A DNA stretch of 35,677 bases from Schoenoplectus triqueter (GCA_964058805.1 CAXKVV010000815.1:1-35677), one strand, 5' to 3'; counted from the stretch's first letter, positions 1-11,240 are shown. Notes: generated by a model from the letters alone, not told the origin. Made by a program: numbers and translations.

Positions 1-61
1 GTTTATTGTAATTGGATGTTGGTTGTTTTTGTGGTTGTGATAAATGAACCGACGGGGCTGG

Positions 62-69
62 TATTTATA
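62..69 (-). promoter_or_regulatory. TATA box of a minus-strand transcript leaving the window
   Basis: Read on the minus strand the bases spell TATAAATA. They are followed by a C/A-rich, ATG-free leader typical of a plant 5' UTR, which runs off the left edge. The dyad-repeat array at 80-221 lies immediately upstream in this orientation. The transcript itself is outside the window, so its identity is unknown. A transposon gene is the likeliest owner, but that is inference. Confidence 0.45.
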
Positions 70-79
70 GCAAAGACAG

Positions 80-221
80 GCGCCACTGGCACTGGCGTGG
101 TCTGAGAAAACGCGCCACTGCCAGTGGCGCGTTTGGTGAAAGACGCCACTGCCAGTGGCGCGTTTGTGAAAGACGCCACTGGCAGTGGCGCGTTTCCAAA
201 CGCGCCACTGGCAGTGGCGCG
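80..221. repeat. Tandem array of about 30-bp units, each a near-perfect GC-rich dyad
   Basis: Five units are spaced about 29-32 bp apart. Each contains arms CGCCACTG and CAGTGGCG around a single central base, at 121, 152, 182 and 211; the leftmost unit (about 80-97) is imperfect. In the second unit the arms extend to 13 bp (108-120 and 122-134). The central base is C in units 2 and 3 and G in units 4 and 5, so the units occur in both orientations. Open reading frames crossing the array on either strand are low-complexity and are not credible genes. Confidence 0.9.
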
Positions 222-2314
222 GTTTGGTTCGTATTTTTGGAAATTATCAGTTCTCACTCTTATTATTAATATTATTAATTTATTAATTATTATTTATAAT
301 AAAAACTGATTTTAGTATGTAGACTTTTATCGCTAGATGACACTCTAATTTATGAGTCCTATTTGTTTTGCAAGTCACTTTGGGGGTTTTGTTCTTAGAT
401 GTCCTTGGTAGTTTTGCTTCTTGTGTTTGAGTCTAGGTGCAGGGGCAGATCTAAGTAATATTAGGATTATCAGCTGATCATTCTGAATTTTTAAAAATAA
501 TATTTTTAGATTAAATTATTGTTAATATGATCTCTTAGATTTAATTTTTGACCCTTCTGAATTGTTTGATTATTTTTTATTGAGAGAAAAATATTTAATA
601 CCGTTAATAATAGAAAAAATTATGCAAAAATTTTAAAACATAAAGTTTCGTAGAGAAAACTTTTCTATGTTATCTATTATTTTGGGTTTTATATTTTTAC
701 TATTTTAATATATAAAAGAATATTATTATGATAGTTTTTTTATTAAATATGAATGTAAATTGGTTATTAATATTTTTATTTAGTATCTGATTAGATAACA
801 GATTTGATCCGACAAATTATTACAATCCAATTATTAATTCCTGACAGAAATTCTGTACCCATCCCTATTTGAGTGTAACGTTAACAATTTCAGTTTTAAT
901 GAAACGGACTAGTATTTGTTTTTGTAAAAAAAAAATGTCAATAGAAGGAACAAAGGAGAAAAAGAGAAAACCGACTTTTGCATGGCGATCGTGAAATGTG
1001 TCGACGATGAAAGAAGAGAAAACATCTACTTTCGCCTGTAAAACCACAAAGCCTTACTGATTCCAACAAATGAGCATTGAAATATGAATTCGCCAATGAA
1101 AGCCCCATGTAGACAACTCTAACTACTAACCTGGAGTCAGATCTGCACCGTATATATAAAAAAGAGAATAATCTAATTACATGGAATGAATATGGTCCAT
1201 TGTCTTTTTTGTATGTTAATGATAAAATAAACGGTTGCAAATTCGTTAATGGTAAATTTTGACTATATTTCTTGCATCATATCGGGTCACCTCTTCAGCT
1301 TCGAGGTTATTGTCATAGCTCCTCACCTCTGTCATCTAAAGCTGCGCTCCTTTACCAGTGGCCATATTTTTCTTGATCGATAAATCAAAGATTGGATGGA
1401 AACGCCCTCTCCAATCGAGGATTCAACGTAATCAATTAATGAAGAGGATATTTTTTAAAGAGAAGATAGGACATTTTAGATATTTACTAAATTATTATAT
1501 TTTTTATATTAGAATTATATTATATTTATATTAGAGTGGTAAAACTAAAAGTTATTTTAGTTTGGAGTGACATTAAAGTAAATTGGAACTTTAGAGTGAT
1601 ATTTTTTAAATTTCTAACTTTAAAGTGACATTTAACAAATCTATATAATAATTATATTTTTTTTTTCACAGTATATATGTTGTTTACATCGATCTCACTA
1701 GTTTTCACGCTAAAAGTTATAGGTTTTAAACTTTTACTAAATTAAAAGTACCATATTTATGATAATTTCGACTGTAAGACCAAATTTGACATAAACTAAA
1801 AACTTCAGGACGAATGATATCTGAAATTGTTTAAGGACCAAATAGTAATCAAGTGAACTTTAGGACTAAAATGAGACTTTCAATACTTTAAGAACCATAT
1901 AAGTAAAAAAGCAACACTTCATGAACTATTTACGGAATTTTCTCAAATGTTAACATAAATAACTTTTTAAACCCTTATAATAACGTTTTGAAAAAAAATG
2001 AAATTTTAAAACACTAAAATTAGTACGTTAACACTTTACATATGATAAATGAAACGGGGATGCCATAATTTCATACTGAGGTACTTTACGTATTGAAATG
2101 TCCCCATTTATAAAGCTAATATTTCAAGATATATTGGAATGCACAAAGAATAGAGAATAGCAGAATTCTGAGAATTAAAATAACTTTTCATTTAAATACA
2201 AATTCACTGAACAATGAAAATAATTAATATTAAGTTATTCCGAAGAGGATTGAAATAGGTGTTGTTCTTACATTTTCACCACCATTTGAAATAGTTACTA
2301 TTATGACATACAAT
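222..2314. other. AT-rich intergenic DNA, no gene seen
   Basis: No reading frame here resembles a protein. About 1740-1960 carries phrases such as 'aaggaccaaat' and 'ctttaggac' that resemble one arm of the foldback element at 13.5-14.4 kb, so it may be an old single-arm remnant. The rest is AT-rich sequence without recognisable structure. Confidence 0.6.
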
Positions 2315-2528
2315 TTAAATAATATTTTTATCATTCAGAATAACATGATTTTTTTACTATTTTCGCACTAATTTAGACATCACTATTTTTCATAATTTTC
2401 ATTTATCATTCTCAAATTATTAAATAATATTTTTACTATTCAGAATAACACAACTTTTTACTATTCTCGCACTAACTTAGAATTCACTATTTTTTTTTCA
2501 TTATTCTCATTTATCATTCTCAATTTAT
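2315..2528. repeat. Two-copy tandem duplication, period 105 bp
   Basis: The copies 2315-2419 and 2420-2528 both run from TTAAATAATATTTTTA through 'attcagaataaca', 'cgcactaa' and 'catttatcattctcaa'. They differ by scattered substitutions and T-run length. They end just before the MITE at 2551. Confidence 0.85.
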
Positions 2529-2550
2529 CCATTATTGTACTATTCTTTCT

Positions 2551-2870
2551 GGGCCTATTCGGTTAGGATAGAATAGAGAAAAGTGTGGAATTGTGTTGAA
2601 ATTACTCAAATAAAAATGAAATTGTGAAAAAGTGAGAAAATTGACGAAAACATATTGACAAATTCATTCTTTTCGCATTTTGATCTCTCTTTATTCCATC
2701 CAACTGTTTCATAAAATAAATAAAATTATGAAAAATTAACTTTTATAAGTGTTGAAAAAACTCAATTTTACTTTAGACTATTTCAAATGTCAAACATAAT
2801 TAAAATTATAAAGAATAATAATAATATTTTTTTTCCATTTTCCTCTATTTTACCTATTACCGAACGGCCC
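2551..2870. mobile_element. MITE-like element with GGGCC...TTCGGT terminal inverted repeats
   Basis: The left end GGGCCTATTCGGTTA (from 2551) matches the reverse complement of the right end, GGGCCGTTCGGTAAT (up to 2870). The match continues inward through an 'AATAGAG..AAAA' block, giving roughly 30-bp imperfect terminal repeats. The 320-bp interior is AT-rich and non-coding. Such short, coding-free inverted-repeat elements are typical non-autonomous DNA transposons. No convincing target-site duplication is visible, so the superfamily cannot be assigned. Confidence 0.7.
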
Positions 2871-3061
2871 TGCACCATCCAAAGTGAATTTTCCGTTTGT
2901 TCCTGTAAATCTGTTTAGATCGAAAACGAACGGTCCCGATTGACTGCAGAGTACGGACTGGAGAAGTCGAGATGCCACGGTACAAAGTTTTACCTTCTAA
3001 TCACGCGGTCGTGATTTTTGCTTAATCCTCCAATCACTTCAGAATGTCAGGTTAAACTGAG

Positions 3062-3113
3062 CACGTGATGTGAACGTGGCAGCATCGCGGGTTTCTGCGG
3101 CAGTAATTAAATA
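3062..3113 (+). promoter_or_regulatory. Putative promoter: G-box and TATA-like element
   Basis: A G-box core CACGTG lies at 3062-3067 with 'gaacgtggc' just after it. A TATA-like TTAAATA follows at 3107-3113. It is 56 bp upstream of an ATG at 3169 that opens a GC-rich 222-bp frame ending in a consensus splice donor. The local base composition is clearly richer in G+C than the flanks, as expected at a plant gene start. No transcript evidence is available. Confidence 0.4.
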
Positions 3114-3168
3114 CCTACCCTCTCAGCTTTTCTAGTTGTTCGTCGTCAAAAAGAAAAATGGAAAAGAA

Positions 3169-3390
3169 ATGAAAAAAACGAAATGGATCGCCGCCGCTTC
3201 CGATTCGCTTGGTGCAGGTCGGGAATCGAATCGATCGTCGTCTCGCATGTCATCGGATCGGTCGGATCCCGCCTTGCATCAACTGAATCCGAGCCGGTTC
3301 GCGTCACCTTCTACTGTCCTCTTGATCTCTTCTATCTGGCCTGGTCTGAAGAAACAGCTGGGTCTTGATCCAATTCCAATGAGAGGAGAG
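3169..3390 (+). CDS. Candidate first exon of an unidentified gene (possibly orphaned)
   Basis: This is an open frame of 74 codons from ATG 3169 ending in GAG|GTATGC, a good plant 5' splice site at 3390/3391 in phase 0. It is much richer in G+C than its surroundings. The product begins MKKTKWIAAASDSLG and ends KKQLGLDPIPMRGE. It is rich in Ser and Arg, as seen in some organelle targeting peptides, but I do not recognise the family. A tiny upstream ORF (ATG at 3158) precedes the chosen start. An alternative start at 3183 in another frame stops at 3368, before the donor. No convincing second exon appears before the BAHD gene, so this may be a captured or truncated exon rather than a live gene. 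Confidence 0.35.
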
Positions 3391-4133
3391 GTATGCTTTC
3401 TAGTTTCTAGTACAACTACTGATGTTGCTTGCCAACAGTCGTTTGCTAATTTTAGTAGTTGCGCAGCCATGTCTGTTCACACTTACAATCAAATAAACAC
3501 CTAAGTTAATGCTTTTACCCCACACAAACTGATTGCTCGTTGGTTGGGTATTTGGGAATAAGCGGAAGCTGCTTACCCTTTCAAAACATTTGAACTTAGT
3601 AATTCTCATAAGATATTTTCCAAATACTTTGCTTTTAGTTTTTCAATTAATGTTTACCGTGAAGAAAACAGACTCTGGATTACCAATTAGTTTAGTTTTT
3701 CTGCAAAGATTGCGTAAAAGTTAAAGTTCATGGTTGATCTGAATTGTCCTTTCATTGATATAAAGTGCGGATATTATTGTTTGGATTTTAAATTTATAAG
3801 TCATATTTGTGCTTTTAGCAATTGTCAAACTTCATTGTCAGTGGATCTGTATCCTTATTAGTAATATCGGCAGCTACTTCTTGAATATTGAATCAGGATT
3901 TGTACACTTCAATGATTGTCGGCTAATGTGTTTGGTTATTGAATTGACTAGCCCCCTCTGTCACTATATTTAGATTTGCAAGCTGAACTAACTGAAAAAT
4001 AGTTTCTTTGTCGGTTATTTATTGGCACAAGCTTTTTAAAGAAAATAACATCTTGTTTGTATCTTTCTGTTTTGTTCTCCTTGGAAATTAATGTTCTTAG
4101 TCTAACTGAAACTCTTATTGACCTATAAATCTA
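3391..4133 (+). other. AT-rich, intron-like sequence with no recognised gene
   Basis: The stretch is T-rich and intron-like on the plus strand. No open frame resembles a known protein. If the exon at 3169-3390 is real, this would be its first intron. Confidence 0.4.
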
Positions 4134-4601
4134 TCTATACTATTATATAAAGCATCTAAGAATTGGAGGGTCCATTTTTTGTCGTGGTAAATTTTATTAT
4201 ACCAATTTTATCCCTCAATTAGACGGATAATATTTATTGTTGGTTGATCGAACGTATGTGATCGCGTCCATTGATCTCATCTTTCTCTCCATTTCTTTCC
4301 TTTATATACTATTATTTCCATAATTTTTGTTTTTTTTTATTTAGCAAACTTGTGCATAGTTGGTAAGAAATTAATGGTGATAATATATGTTAGAATAATT
4401 TACTTTTCTTGCCATAAAAATCATGAATCATTAATTCATATTGTGTAAAAATCTCATCCAAAATTAAATATAGTCTTTATTATATGTTTTTTTTATAAGT
4501 TGGTGAATTTATAATTTAATATTAGATAAATATGAATTTTTTTATCTTATAATATTTTAATGTTTAAATAAAAAATTCTGCTGCAACGCGTATACAGCTA
4601 G
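4134..4601 (+). mobile_element. Short non-autonomous Helitron
   Basis: The segment begins TCTATACTATTATATAAAGC and ends GCGTATACAGCTAG. It is flanked by A on the left (4133) and T on the right (4602), so it sits between A and T as Helitrons do. The 5'-TC...CTAG-3' ends, the 'TCTATACTATTATA' start shared with many plant Helitrons, and the lack of terminal inverted repeats or a target duplication all fit. A short GCTG/CAGC stem lies just before the CTAG end. The 468-bp interior is AT-rich with no coding capacity, so an autonomous partner elsewhere would have to move it. Confidence 0.75.
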
Positions 4602-6146
4602 TTTGAACTAAAATACAGCAAATTTAGGGAGTTGCACTAGATAACAAAAGACACAAAAAATAGTTGGGTATTTGTATGTGAGTGTTATGCCACTTGCAAA
4701 TTAGATACTGTAGCTTCTGTCAATTGCTACCCACTACACTATTACAGGGATGTAGTTAGCAATTACTGAGAGATTTGGTGGCATTTCAAAAAGGAGGTTT
4801 AGCAAAAAGTTGGAATACGTGGAATTAGGTGTGTCACACTTCTGGGAACATTAAATTGTGGGTGTTTTGTTTAGTAGGATAATTCATGATTTAAGTTTGC
4901 ACATATCACCTATATGACTATTGAATTGAAGTCTTGTTGTACGCTGTGTTCATGACGTGTCTGGATCACTTGCTATGTGGACAAGAACAAGATAGCATAT
5001 ACCCACACCCCTGTCAGGGCACTTTTGTACATATATGTGCCAAATTTTGGGATGGGAAAGTTTGGCACTTATAAGCACACAAAATAAATCATCCTGAGAG
5101 CAGACATTGTTAAAAAAAATGTATCTGAAGTTAAAAACTTGAAAAGTAGTTCATAGTTAGTGTTAGGGTGGTGAGTTTATAGCACGTGAAATTTTTATGG
5201 AAAACATAAATGGAAGAAATTTTGATTCATGAATATGTCTTTCTTTTTTTAAAATTGAAATCACCATATTGTAGGATACCCCATTCAGAAGACCACTTTG
5301 TATAGATCATACTAACTCTTTTGAATTCTCTCAACCCTAGAGAGGCACGTTGTTAGGGGTCTGGTTGACCTTCATTTGACTCATAAGGATTGGAAAGCCT
5401 GACAATGCTAATTCTCTTTTGCATGTCTAACATATTTTGGTTTGCATCAAGCACCTCAGGGTTTTTTCTGCTCTTGTGGTATTGAGGATCCTACTGGCTT
5501 CGTCGAATGAAATGTGACTTATAAGTTGTAGTTCAGACGTGAAACAAGGTGAAAGCTTCTGGAGCCATGACAAAACCTTTGGTTGTTTCTATTTTGAAAA
5601 TTTTGAGATTTTTAAAATTCTTGTACAAAATTAAACGAAAATAGAATTCTAGGTGGTGTCGAAAAGTTTACAATTAGGTTAATTTCTAATTTTATTAACC
5701 TGCTATTTCAATATTTTTAATAAAAGTGATTAATTGAATCAGCTGCTGGGAACATCCGGAAACTTGAAACGTGTATGTACCAGTACTGTAAAACTTGTTG
5801 TCCGAATTGAATACAAGAAAAATTAACTCAAAGGCCTCAATTATATATTTAGTACATAATACAGTCCTTCAAATTTTGTACAACCCCAAAATGCCAGGTA
5901 TATATCTGCTCTAACTACCAATGCAATTACAATAATTATATGATCGAGTTGTCAAAGCATTAAGCAATTCAAAGGATGCTGTGTGGACCACTCTTCTACA
6001 TTTTCTTATAAAAAAATAAAAAAAAAAGAAGAAAAAAGAAAAGAAAATAATACATATATATTCGTAAGCAGATTATACACACAACAACGAACATAATTTA
6101 TAGTTGAGAGCAAAATGCATGACAAATTTGATTCTCTGCTCGCTAT
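4602..6146. other. Intergenic sequence, no gene seen
   Basis: Mostly AT-rich and without a credible coding frame. A short plus-strand stretch near 5470-5515 reads as a possible Cys-containing peptide ending in a stop. It could be a last exon of something, but I cannot support it. The part from about 5830 to 6146 is the 3' flank of the minus-strand BAHD gene, with an A-rich run at about 6005-6050. Confidence 0.5.
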
Positions 6147-8034
6147 TTAAAGTGCAGACCTCAGCATAGGGAACTGGACTTGCTCTTCGATACTTTTTGC
6201 TGTCTCTGTTAGGAGAGTGTCGAGCTCTACCATGAATTTCTCCATTGCTGGCCCCGGCAAACAAACTGGCACCACAATTCCATTTTCGCCCTTTGCATTT
6301 GTGAAAGGAATGAAAAAGCTAGCTACGCCAGGAATGGCCCCTACGCCTCCTTTAGCGGGTCCACCATATACGGCCTTTCCCCATCCGAAATCCACATCTC
6401 CAAAACCGGCACGAGTCACATCTGAAACAAGGTATGCACGCACCACTGTAAAGTGGGGTCGGCCTTTTAACACCATAAGGTCAGCCACTGAGCGCATGTA
6501 TTCGTGGTTGACCTCTGACTTGGCATTTCTGACCAAACCCAATGCATAACCCAATGGCTTTTTGCACAGCTTGTCTGCTGTGGAGATGGCGACAGGGAAA
6601 GCAAAGGCATTGCCATAGTATCCGTCGGGGACATTAAGGCCACTCTTGGTACCGCGAGCATTGACGATACAAATGATACGCATCTCCTCATCTGGATCTG
6701 GGGAAAGGGCAGCCGTGCGGCACTTCCACAGGCAAGCGGTTAGGAGATCAAATGTGGAGACTTTGTTGCGGAGATGATGTGGTGTGTGCTTGCGCAAGGC
6801 AGCAATCTCGTGGCGCCCGAAGAAAAAGGAACGGTGTGTCATGTCATCAAGAGGGATCAGAGTGCCCTTTGTGTCTTCCACCACATCATACTCCCTATGC
6901 GCAAAGGATGGGCACGGTGGTGATCGTGCTGCAAGAAGCTCTCGCGACCAAACTGGTGGGATGGAAGGGGCCAAATGGCCACGGGCCATCTCAGCAACAG
7001 CAGTCATGAACTGGACCAGGCCTTGTGCATCTGATATTGTATGGTGGAGCCGCAGAGCAAAGATAAAACCACCACACTGCAACCTCGTTACCTGCACAAT
7101 TGTTTGCAGGAGAGAACATATAAGTAACTTGATGAGAGCATCATATATTCTGAGTGATTTTCTGTTTTTTTTAATGGAAAGCGCATTGACCATTAGACAA
7201 CAACGAGAAAACAATCATGACAACTAGGGGTACTATAAAATTGAGGTACACAGTGATTGTAATTGACTACAGAAATATGTCATAATTTAGTTGGCATCCT
7301 GTTTTCAAGTGACAATCAGGCTATCAGTTGAATTTATAAGTTCGAGGATCCAACTGTTTCCACCTAAGTAACACGCTACATCCCGCATCTGATGTATGTT
7401 TAATTTCTCTCTAAAAAAATTCAACCAAGATTTTAAAATTTGTTATATATTTGATCAGGATCTTGCCCATTGAGTAGCTTTAACTGCAAGATTTTACAAG
7501 TTTATGAACGATTCCATAAATCAGAACTAATAAAAGAAAAAGATAATTAAAATCTGCAAGTTTGAAGGGCACCATAGACCATACCTGGATCAAGAGCACA
7601 GGTGAGTTGAGCACTTCACTTGAGCCCGGAACATCAAAGAGGAGCTCCTCTAAGCATGGAAATGGCGGCTGTAACAAATCACCAAACTGCTCGAGGGTTA
7701 CATCAGCATCAGCCTCAATGAACAGAACACCCTCGCCTGTGCATTCAACCTCCAGCTTCCTCGATCCATCTTGGAGTTCCCTTAGCCGACCAGCAAATGG
7801 GTAGTATGGAACCAATGCCTTGGCCAAGGCGTCCCGAATGACCTTGGCAGGATCCCTGCCTTTCATGGAGGGGTTGTAGCGGTAGAACTGGATTACAGGG
7901 ATGTGGAAACGCAATCCCTCTTGATCGTCTATGTCTGACAGACGTTTGAATTCACGTGGCGTCTGCTCGGCAGGAGCGACAAGCACTGGCTCATGCCGGT
8001 GGACGCGGAAGGTCAAGGAACTTTCAGATGCCAT
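6147..8034 (-). CDS. BAHD acyltransferase, benzyl alcohol O-benzoyltransferase / HSR201-like
   Basis: Exons are 8034-7585 (150 codons) and 7091-6147 (314 codons plus TAA), giving 464 residues, a normal BAHD length. BAHD enzymes are cytosolic and transfer an acyl group from acyl-CoA to an alcohol or amine. The catalytic HTISD (HXXXD) is at residues 167-171 and the structural DFGWG is at 384-388; both are intact. The N-terminus ([20 protein letters not shown]) and YYPFAGRL at 77-84 resemble the benzyl alcohol benzoyltransferase, methanol anthraniloyltransferase and HSR201 group, which makes volatile or defence esters. The substrate cannot be read from sequence. The start is the first ATG of the frame and lies about 130 bp from a TATA box. 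The protein ends in SAL, where some relatives carry a canonical peroxisomal signal such as SKL. The gene is GC-rich against AT-rich flanks and has no frameshift or stop. Confidence 0.93.
7092..7584 (-). other. Single intron of the BAHD gene
   Basis: The donor CAG|GTATGG at 7585/7584 and acceptor GTGCAG|GTAACG at 7092/7091 join the codons LLIQ to VTRLQCGGF, a block that is contiguous in BAHD proteins. The 493-bp intron is phase 0. Many BAHD genes carry a single intron at this site, after the conserved glutamine. Confidence 0.92.
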
Positions 8035-8163
8035 TTGGTGCTATTTGTTAGTGACTTGGAGCTGGAAAGCTTAGGAGTAAGAGAGCGAAAAATAATTTGA
8101 TCTTGCTGTGTTCCTGGATTTTAGCTCAGTATGGTGTGTTTTGAGAAGTTGTCTGAAGAGCGG

Positions 8164-8171
8164 TTTATATA
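8164..8171 (-). promoter_or_regulatory. TATA box of the BAHD gene
   Basis: The minus strand reads GCCTATATAAACCG here, with TATATAAA at 8171-8164. It is 130 bp upstream of the ATG at 8034, a normal spacing for a plant core promoter plus a 5' UTR of about 100 nt. Confidence 0.75.
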
Positions 8172-8946
8172 GGCTGAGCAACTGTGGGGTCCAGTAGACT
8201 TTCCAAACTATGCTGATTGTATAAAATAGAAGACTATGTTAAAAAAATATAGGTGGGTTAATTACTTAAATAGAGTGGCTATTTCTAGGAAGCCCCTCAG
8301 AAATTTGTCTCGCTGGGATAACAATTGCACAATATGGAAATTGTAGTCGCACAGAGATAAGAGTATATTTGTTCTATCTTTCCCGTTGTATGTACCGAGT
8401 TGACCTGAGTAATGGGTCTTTTGGGAATATTCATTAGAATTGCGTGGTGGTTGCAGTATGAATGGTGGTTGCGTGGTGGTTGCTTAAAATTTGTCGTTCT
8501 TTTTTAAGAAAAGTGGTACAGAACGGTACCAACTGTTTTATTTAACTAAAGATTTGAAAAATCTTAAACAATTATTTTCGTTACTTACCGCAACAACTGA
8601 CTTGCACGTTGAAGAAGCTAAATCAATGATACATTAGCAATATTGTAGAGTTTTTGGAAATTAAATGATGAAAATAGATAATTTGTATTATCTCTTTTCT
8701 CATGGTAAAATTATAGTGCTTACATGCACACTGTGGTGCTATTTATGTGTTTGATATCAAATTGGTACCAACGACATCTTAACGATAATATTGAGGAAAA
8801 AAAAGAAAAAAAACGGTATTAATGAGGAGACTAAGGCTAGGAGCTCTTGGTACCAATATAGGCCTATGATGAACAATGCATGAAGCTCATAAGTTAGGGG
8901 TGTATATATTTATCATCCCAAGCTTGCGCGTGTTGTTCTCGAAGGC
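8172..8946. other. Upstream region of the BAHD gene and 3' flank of a copia fragment
   Basis: This presumably holds the distal promoter of the BAHD gene. A short direct repeat, 'gtggttgc', recurs at about 8445-8485. Towards 8760-8940 the sequence is probably the downstream end of the copia fragment. No clear LTR boundary or coding frame is visible. Confidence 0.4.
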
Positions 8947-10303
8947 TCATGGCTTGAGTCCTTTAGTAAAGATATCCGTCAATTGATTTTCGCTACGGAC
9001 GAATGGTGTTTTAATTTCTTTTGATTGTAATTTTTCGCGTATGAAATGATAATCCACTTCAATGTGTTTCGTTCTTTCGTGAAACACCGGGTTTGATGCA
9101 ATGTGGCGTGCGGCTTGATTGTCACAATACATCTTCATGGGTTCTTAAATTTTTATTCTAAGATCCGCAAGGAGTTGCTTGATCCATGTCAACTCGCTTG
9201 TCGTTAATGTCATGGCTCGATATTCCGCTTCGGCGCTTGATCGAGCCACGGCACTTTGCTTCTTGCTTTTCTATGTGTCTAAATTTTCGCCTAAAAATGT
9301 GCAAAAATTGGTTGTTTATTTTCGATCAAAGCTTCCGGCCCAATTTGCATAGGAATAGTCACATATTTCATTAGAGTTATTATTTTTTATTAAAATTCCC
9401 TTTTCGGGAGTACCTTTTAGATAACTTAGAACATAATTTATGGCTTTTAAATGTTGTGTTCTAGGTGAATACATGAATTGGCTAATTTAGCTTATCGAGA
9501 ATGAAAGATCCGATTTCATTACGGTAAGATAAATTAATTTTTCTACCAACCTTTGAAATTAGTTTACATCTTCTAACGGTTTACCATTCTCGGCATTTAA
9601 TTTTACTTTGCTATCTATTGGGGTTGAGCTTGGCTTACATCTTAATTTTTCGATTTCTTTTAATAAGTCAATAATATACTTTCTTTGAGATACAAAGAGT
9701 CCATTGGTGAATGTGCAATTTCTTTCCCTACAAAAAATTTCCTAAATCTTTAATGTCAAAAACTTCTCTTAATTTTGTTTTGATCTTTCTAATTTCATCT
9801 AAATTATTATCGGTAATTATTATATCATATACATATACCAAAACTACAATTGTGACATTATTCACTATTTTAAAAAATAAACAATGACCGGCATTGCTAA
9901 TTTTAAAATTGTAAGAGAGTAAATGAGAGCTTAATTTTCCATACCATGCCGTGAAGATTATTTTAACCTGTAAATTGACTTTTTTAACCTACACACGAGA
10001 TTAGATTCCATTTCTTTCCTATGGCCGGGTGGTATGGTCATATATACCTCTTCTTCTAGGATTCCTTGGAGAAATATATTTTTTACATTCATTTGATGTA
10101 AAGTTTAATTTTATTTTACCGCTATTGAAAGTAAAATCCGAACGGTATTCATTTTGGCTACAGGTATAAAAATTTCTTGATAATCTATATGGTATGTTTG
10201 GATATAACCCTTAGCAACTAACCTTGATTTATGTCTATCAATGGTACCATCACAGTTATACTTGATTTTGTATACCCACTTGCACCCTACGAGTTTTTTT
10301 CAT
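8947..10303 (-). pseudogene. Ty1/copia pol fragment: reverse transcriptase and RNase H, decayed
   Basis: Reading from 10303 leftward on the minus strand, with frame changes, one meets the standard copia order. It starts with a CKWVYKIKY / RLVAKGY block (about 10290-10200), then IDYQEIF..VAKMN (about 10180-10140) and LEEEVYM.IPPG (about 10060-10020). Next come a RAWY-like block (about 9950) and the YxDD box at 9835-9824. An LVxKLIYLT block follows (about 9550-9510), then AEAEYRAM (about 9235-9205). The clean RNase H end is at 9138-8947, with [10 protein letters not shown] and [14 protein letters not shown]. The YxDD box reads YVYD, so the first catalytic aspartate is lost. Integrase, protease and gag are absent. 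This is a dead fragment. Confidence 0.9.
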
Positions 10304-10739
10304 TTAATGTTTATTCGGGGTCTATCAAATACGATGTTCCTAAAATATCTATCTATGTGATTAAAATGATAATTTTTTATCTATGATCTGTAAAACTTGA
10401 CCATCATTTAATCTACATACTAACTTAATATCGGTTAATTAGTGTTCCTGCTAATTATCTCAATTAGTGACTTTTAAGAGTATATTATATATTATGAAGT
10501 TTTACAATTCCAGTTTTGAACTCAGAATGATTCATAAATTCAATAATACTCATGAAAATAAAATATCATTTAAATATCCAATTCATGAATAAATCTTTAT
10601 ATAATAAATTTATCGTATTATTGACTTTAAGATTATTACAAACTAACACGATGTATAATGCGGAAAGAAAAAAATATTTGATTTTTCTTGGTCATTGGTC
10701 ATTTTTCTAATTTTGAAATAAAGTTCATTTTCTTAGAAT
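10304..10739. other. AT-rich sequence with no recognised feature
   Basis: This lies beyond the last recognisable codons of the copia fragment. It may include decayed integrase-RT linker sequence, but nothing is readable. No gene is seen. Confidence 0.4.
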
Positions 10740-11240
10740 GTTAGGTGTCTAGAGATATGAAGCAGGAGGGCGTCGCTGGATAGTGTTAGTGGCCCATGGT
10801 GTAGCGTCAAGCGGATCGTCAGGGAATAAACTCATAGAAATGTCACGGACAATCTTTAATGACTGATGAGGCAGTTGGATATCTCGCAGAAGTCGTTATT
10901 ATCGTCAGAAGCTGACTCTAGCGATCTACCATTTTTCTTTTATCTGTTTTACCTAATTACTGATGTAATTTTGTTTAGCTTAAATAGGCGAGTATGCCTT
11001 GCATTGTAATTTTGTCAATTAAGTCTCTGAAACTCTTATGAACTCAAAAACTCTTATCAACTTATTATCCAGTAAACACTTTTAAATTCAAAATTCTCTT
11101 CAGTTCTGTTTTTTCTTAGCAATCTTATTTCACAAAACTGTAATTGATTCTAAGGAATCATTACAAATAGTGTTGACAATCTAACTTCAACTAGTAACTT
11201 CTGTTTTTCGGCTTCATTTCAAAGTCAGGTTACATGATGG
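10740..11240 (+). repeat. LTR-like block (probable copia solo LTR or remnant)
   Basis: A stretch of higher G+C is followed by 'agcttaaataggcgagtatgc', then 'cattgtaattttgtcaat', then 'aactcttatgaac' direct phrases. This resembles the TATA/R region and the end of many plant copia LTRs, in plus orientation. Exact TG...CA ends and a target duplication were not found, so the limits are approximate. It is opposite in orientation to the neighbouring pol fragment. Confidence 0.4.

Noticed and set aside
3..257. 84-residue frame over the left-edge repeats
   Set aside because: It is a low-complexity translation of palindromic DNA repeats and spans the TATA box; the opposite strand is equally open.
6217..7009. 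Plus-strand frames inside the BAHD gene
   Set aside because: They are antisense shadows of GC-rich coding sequence whose minus strand carries clear BAHD motifs.
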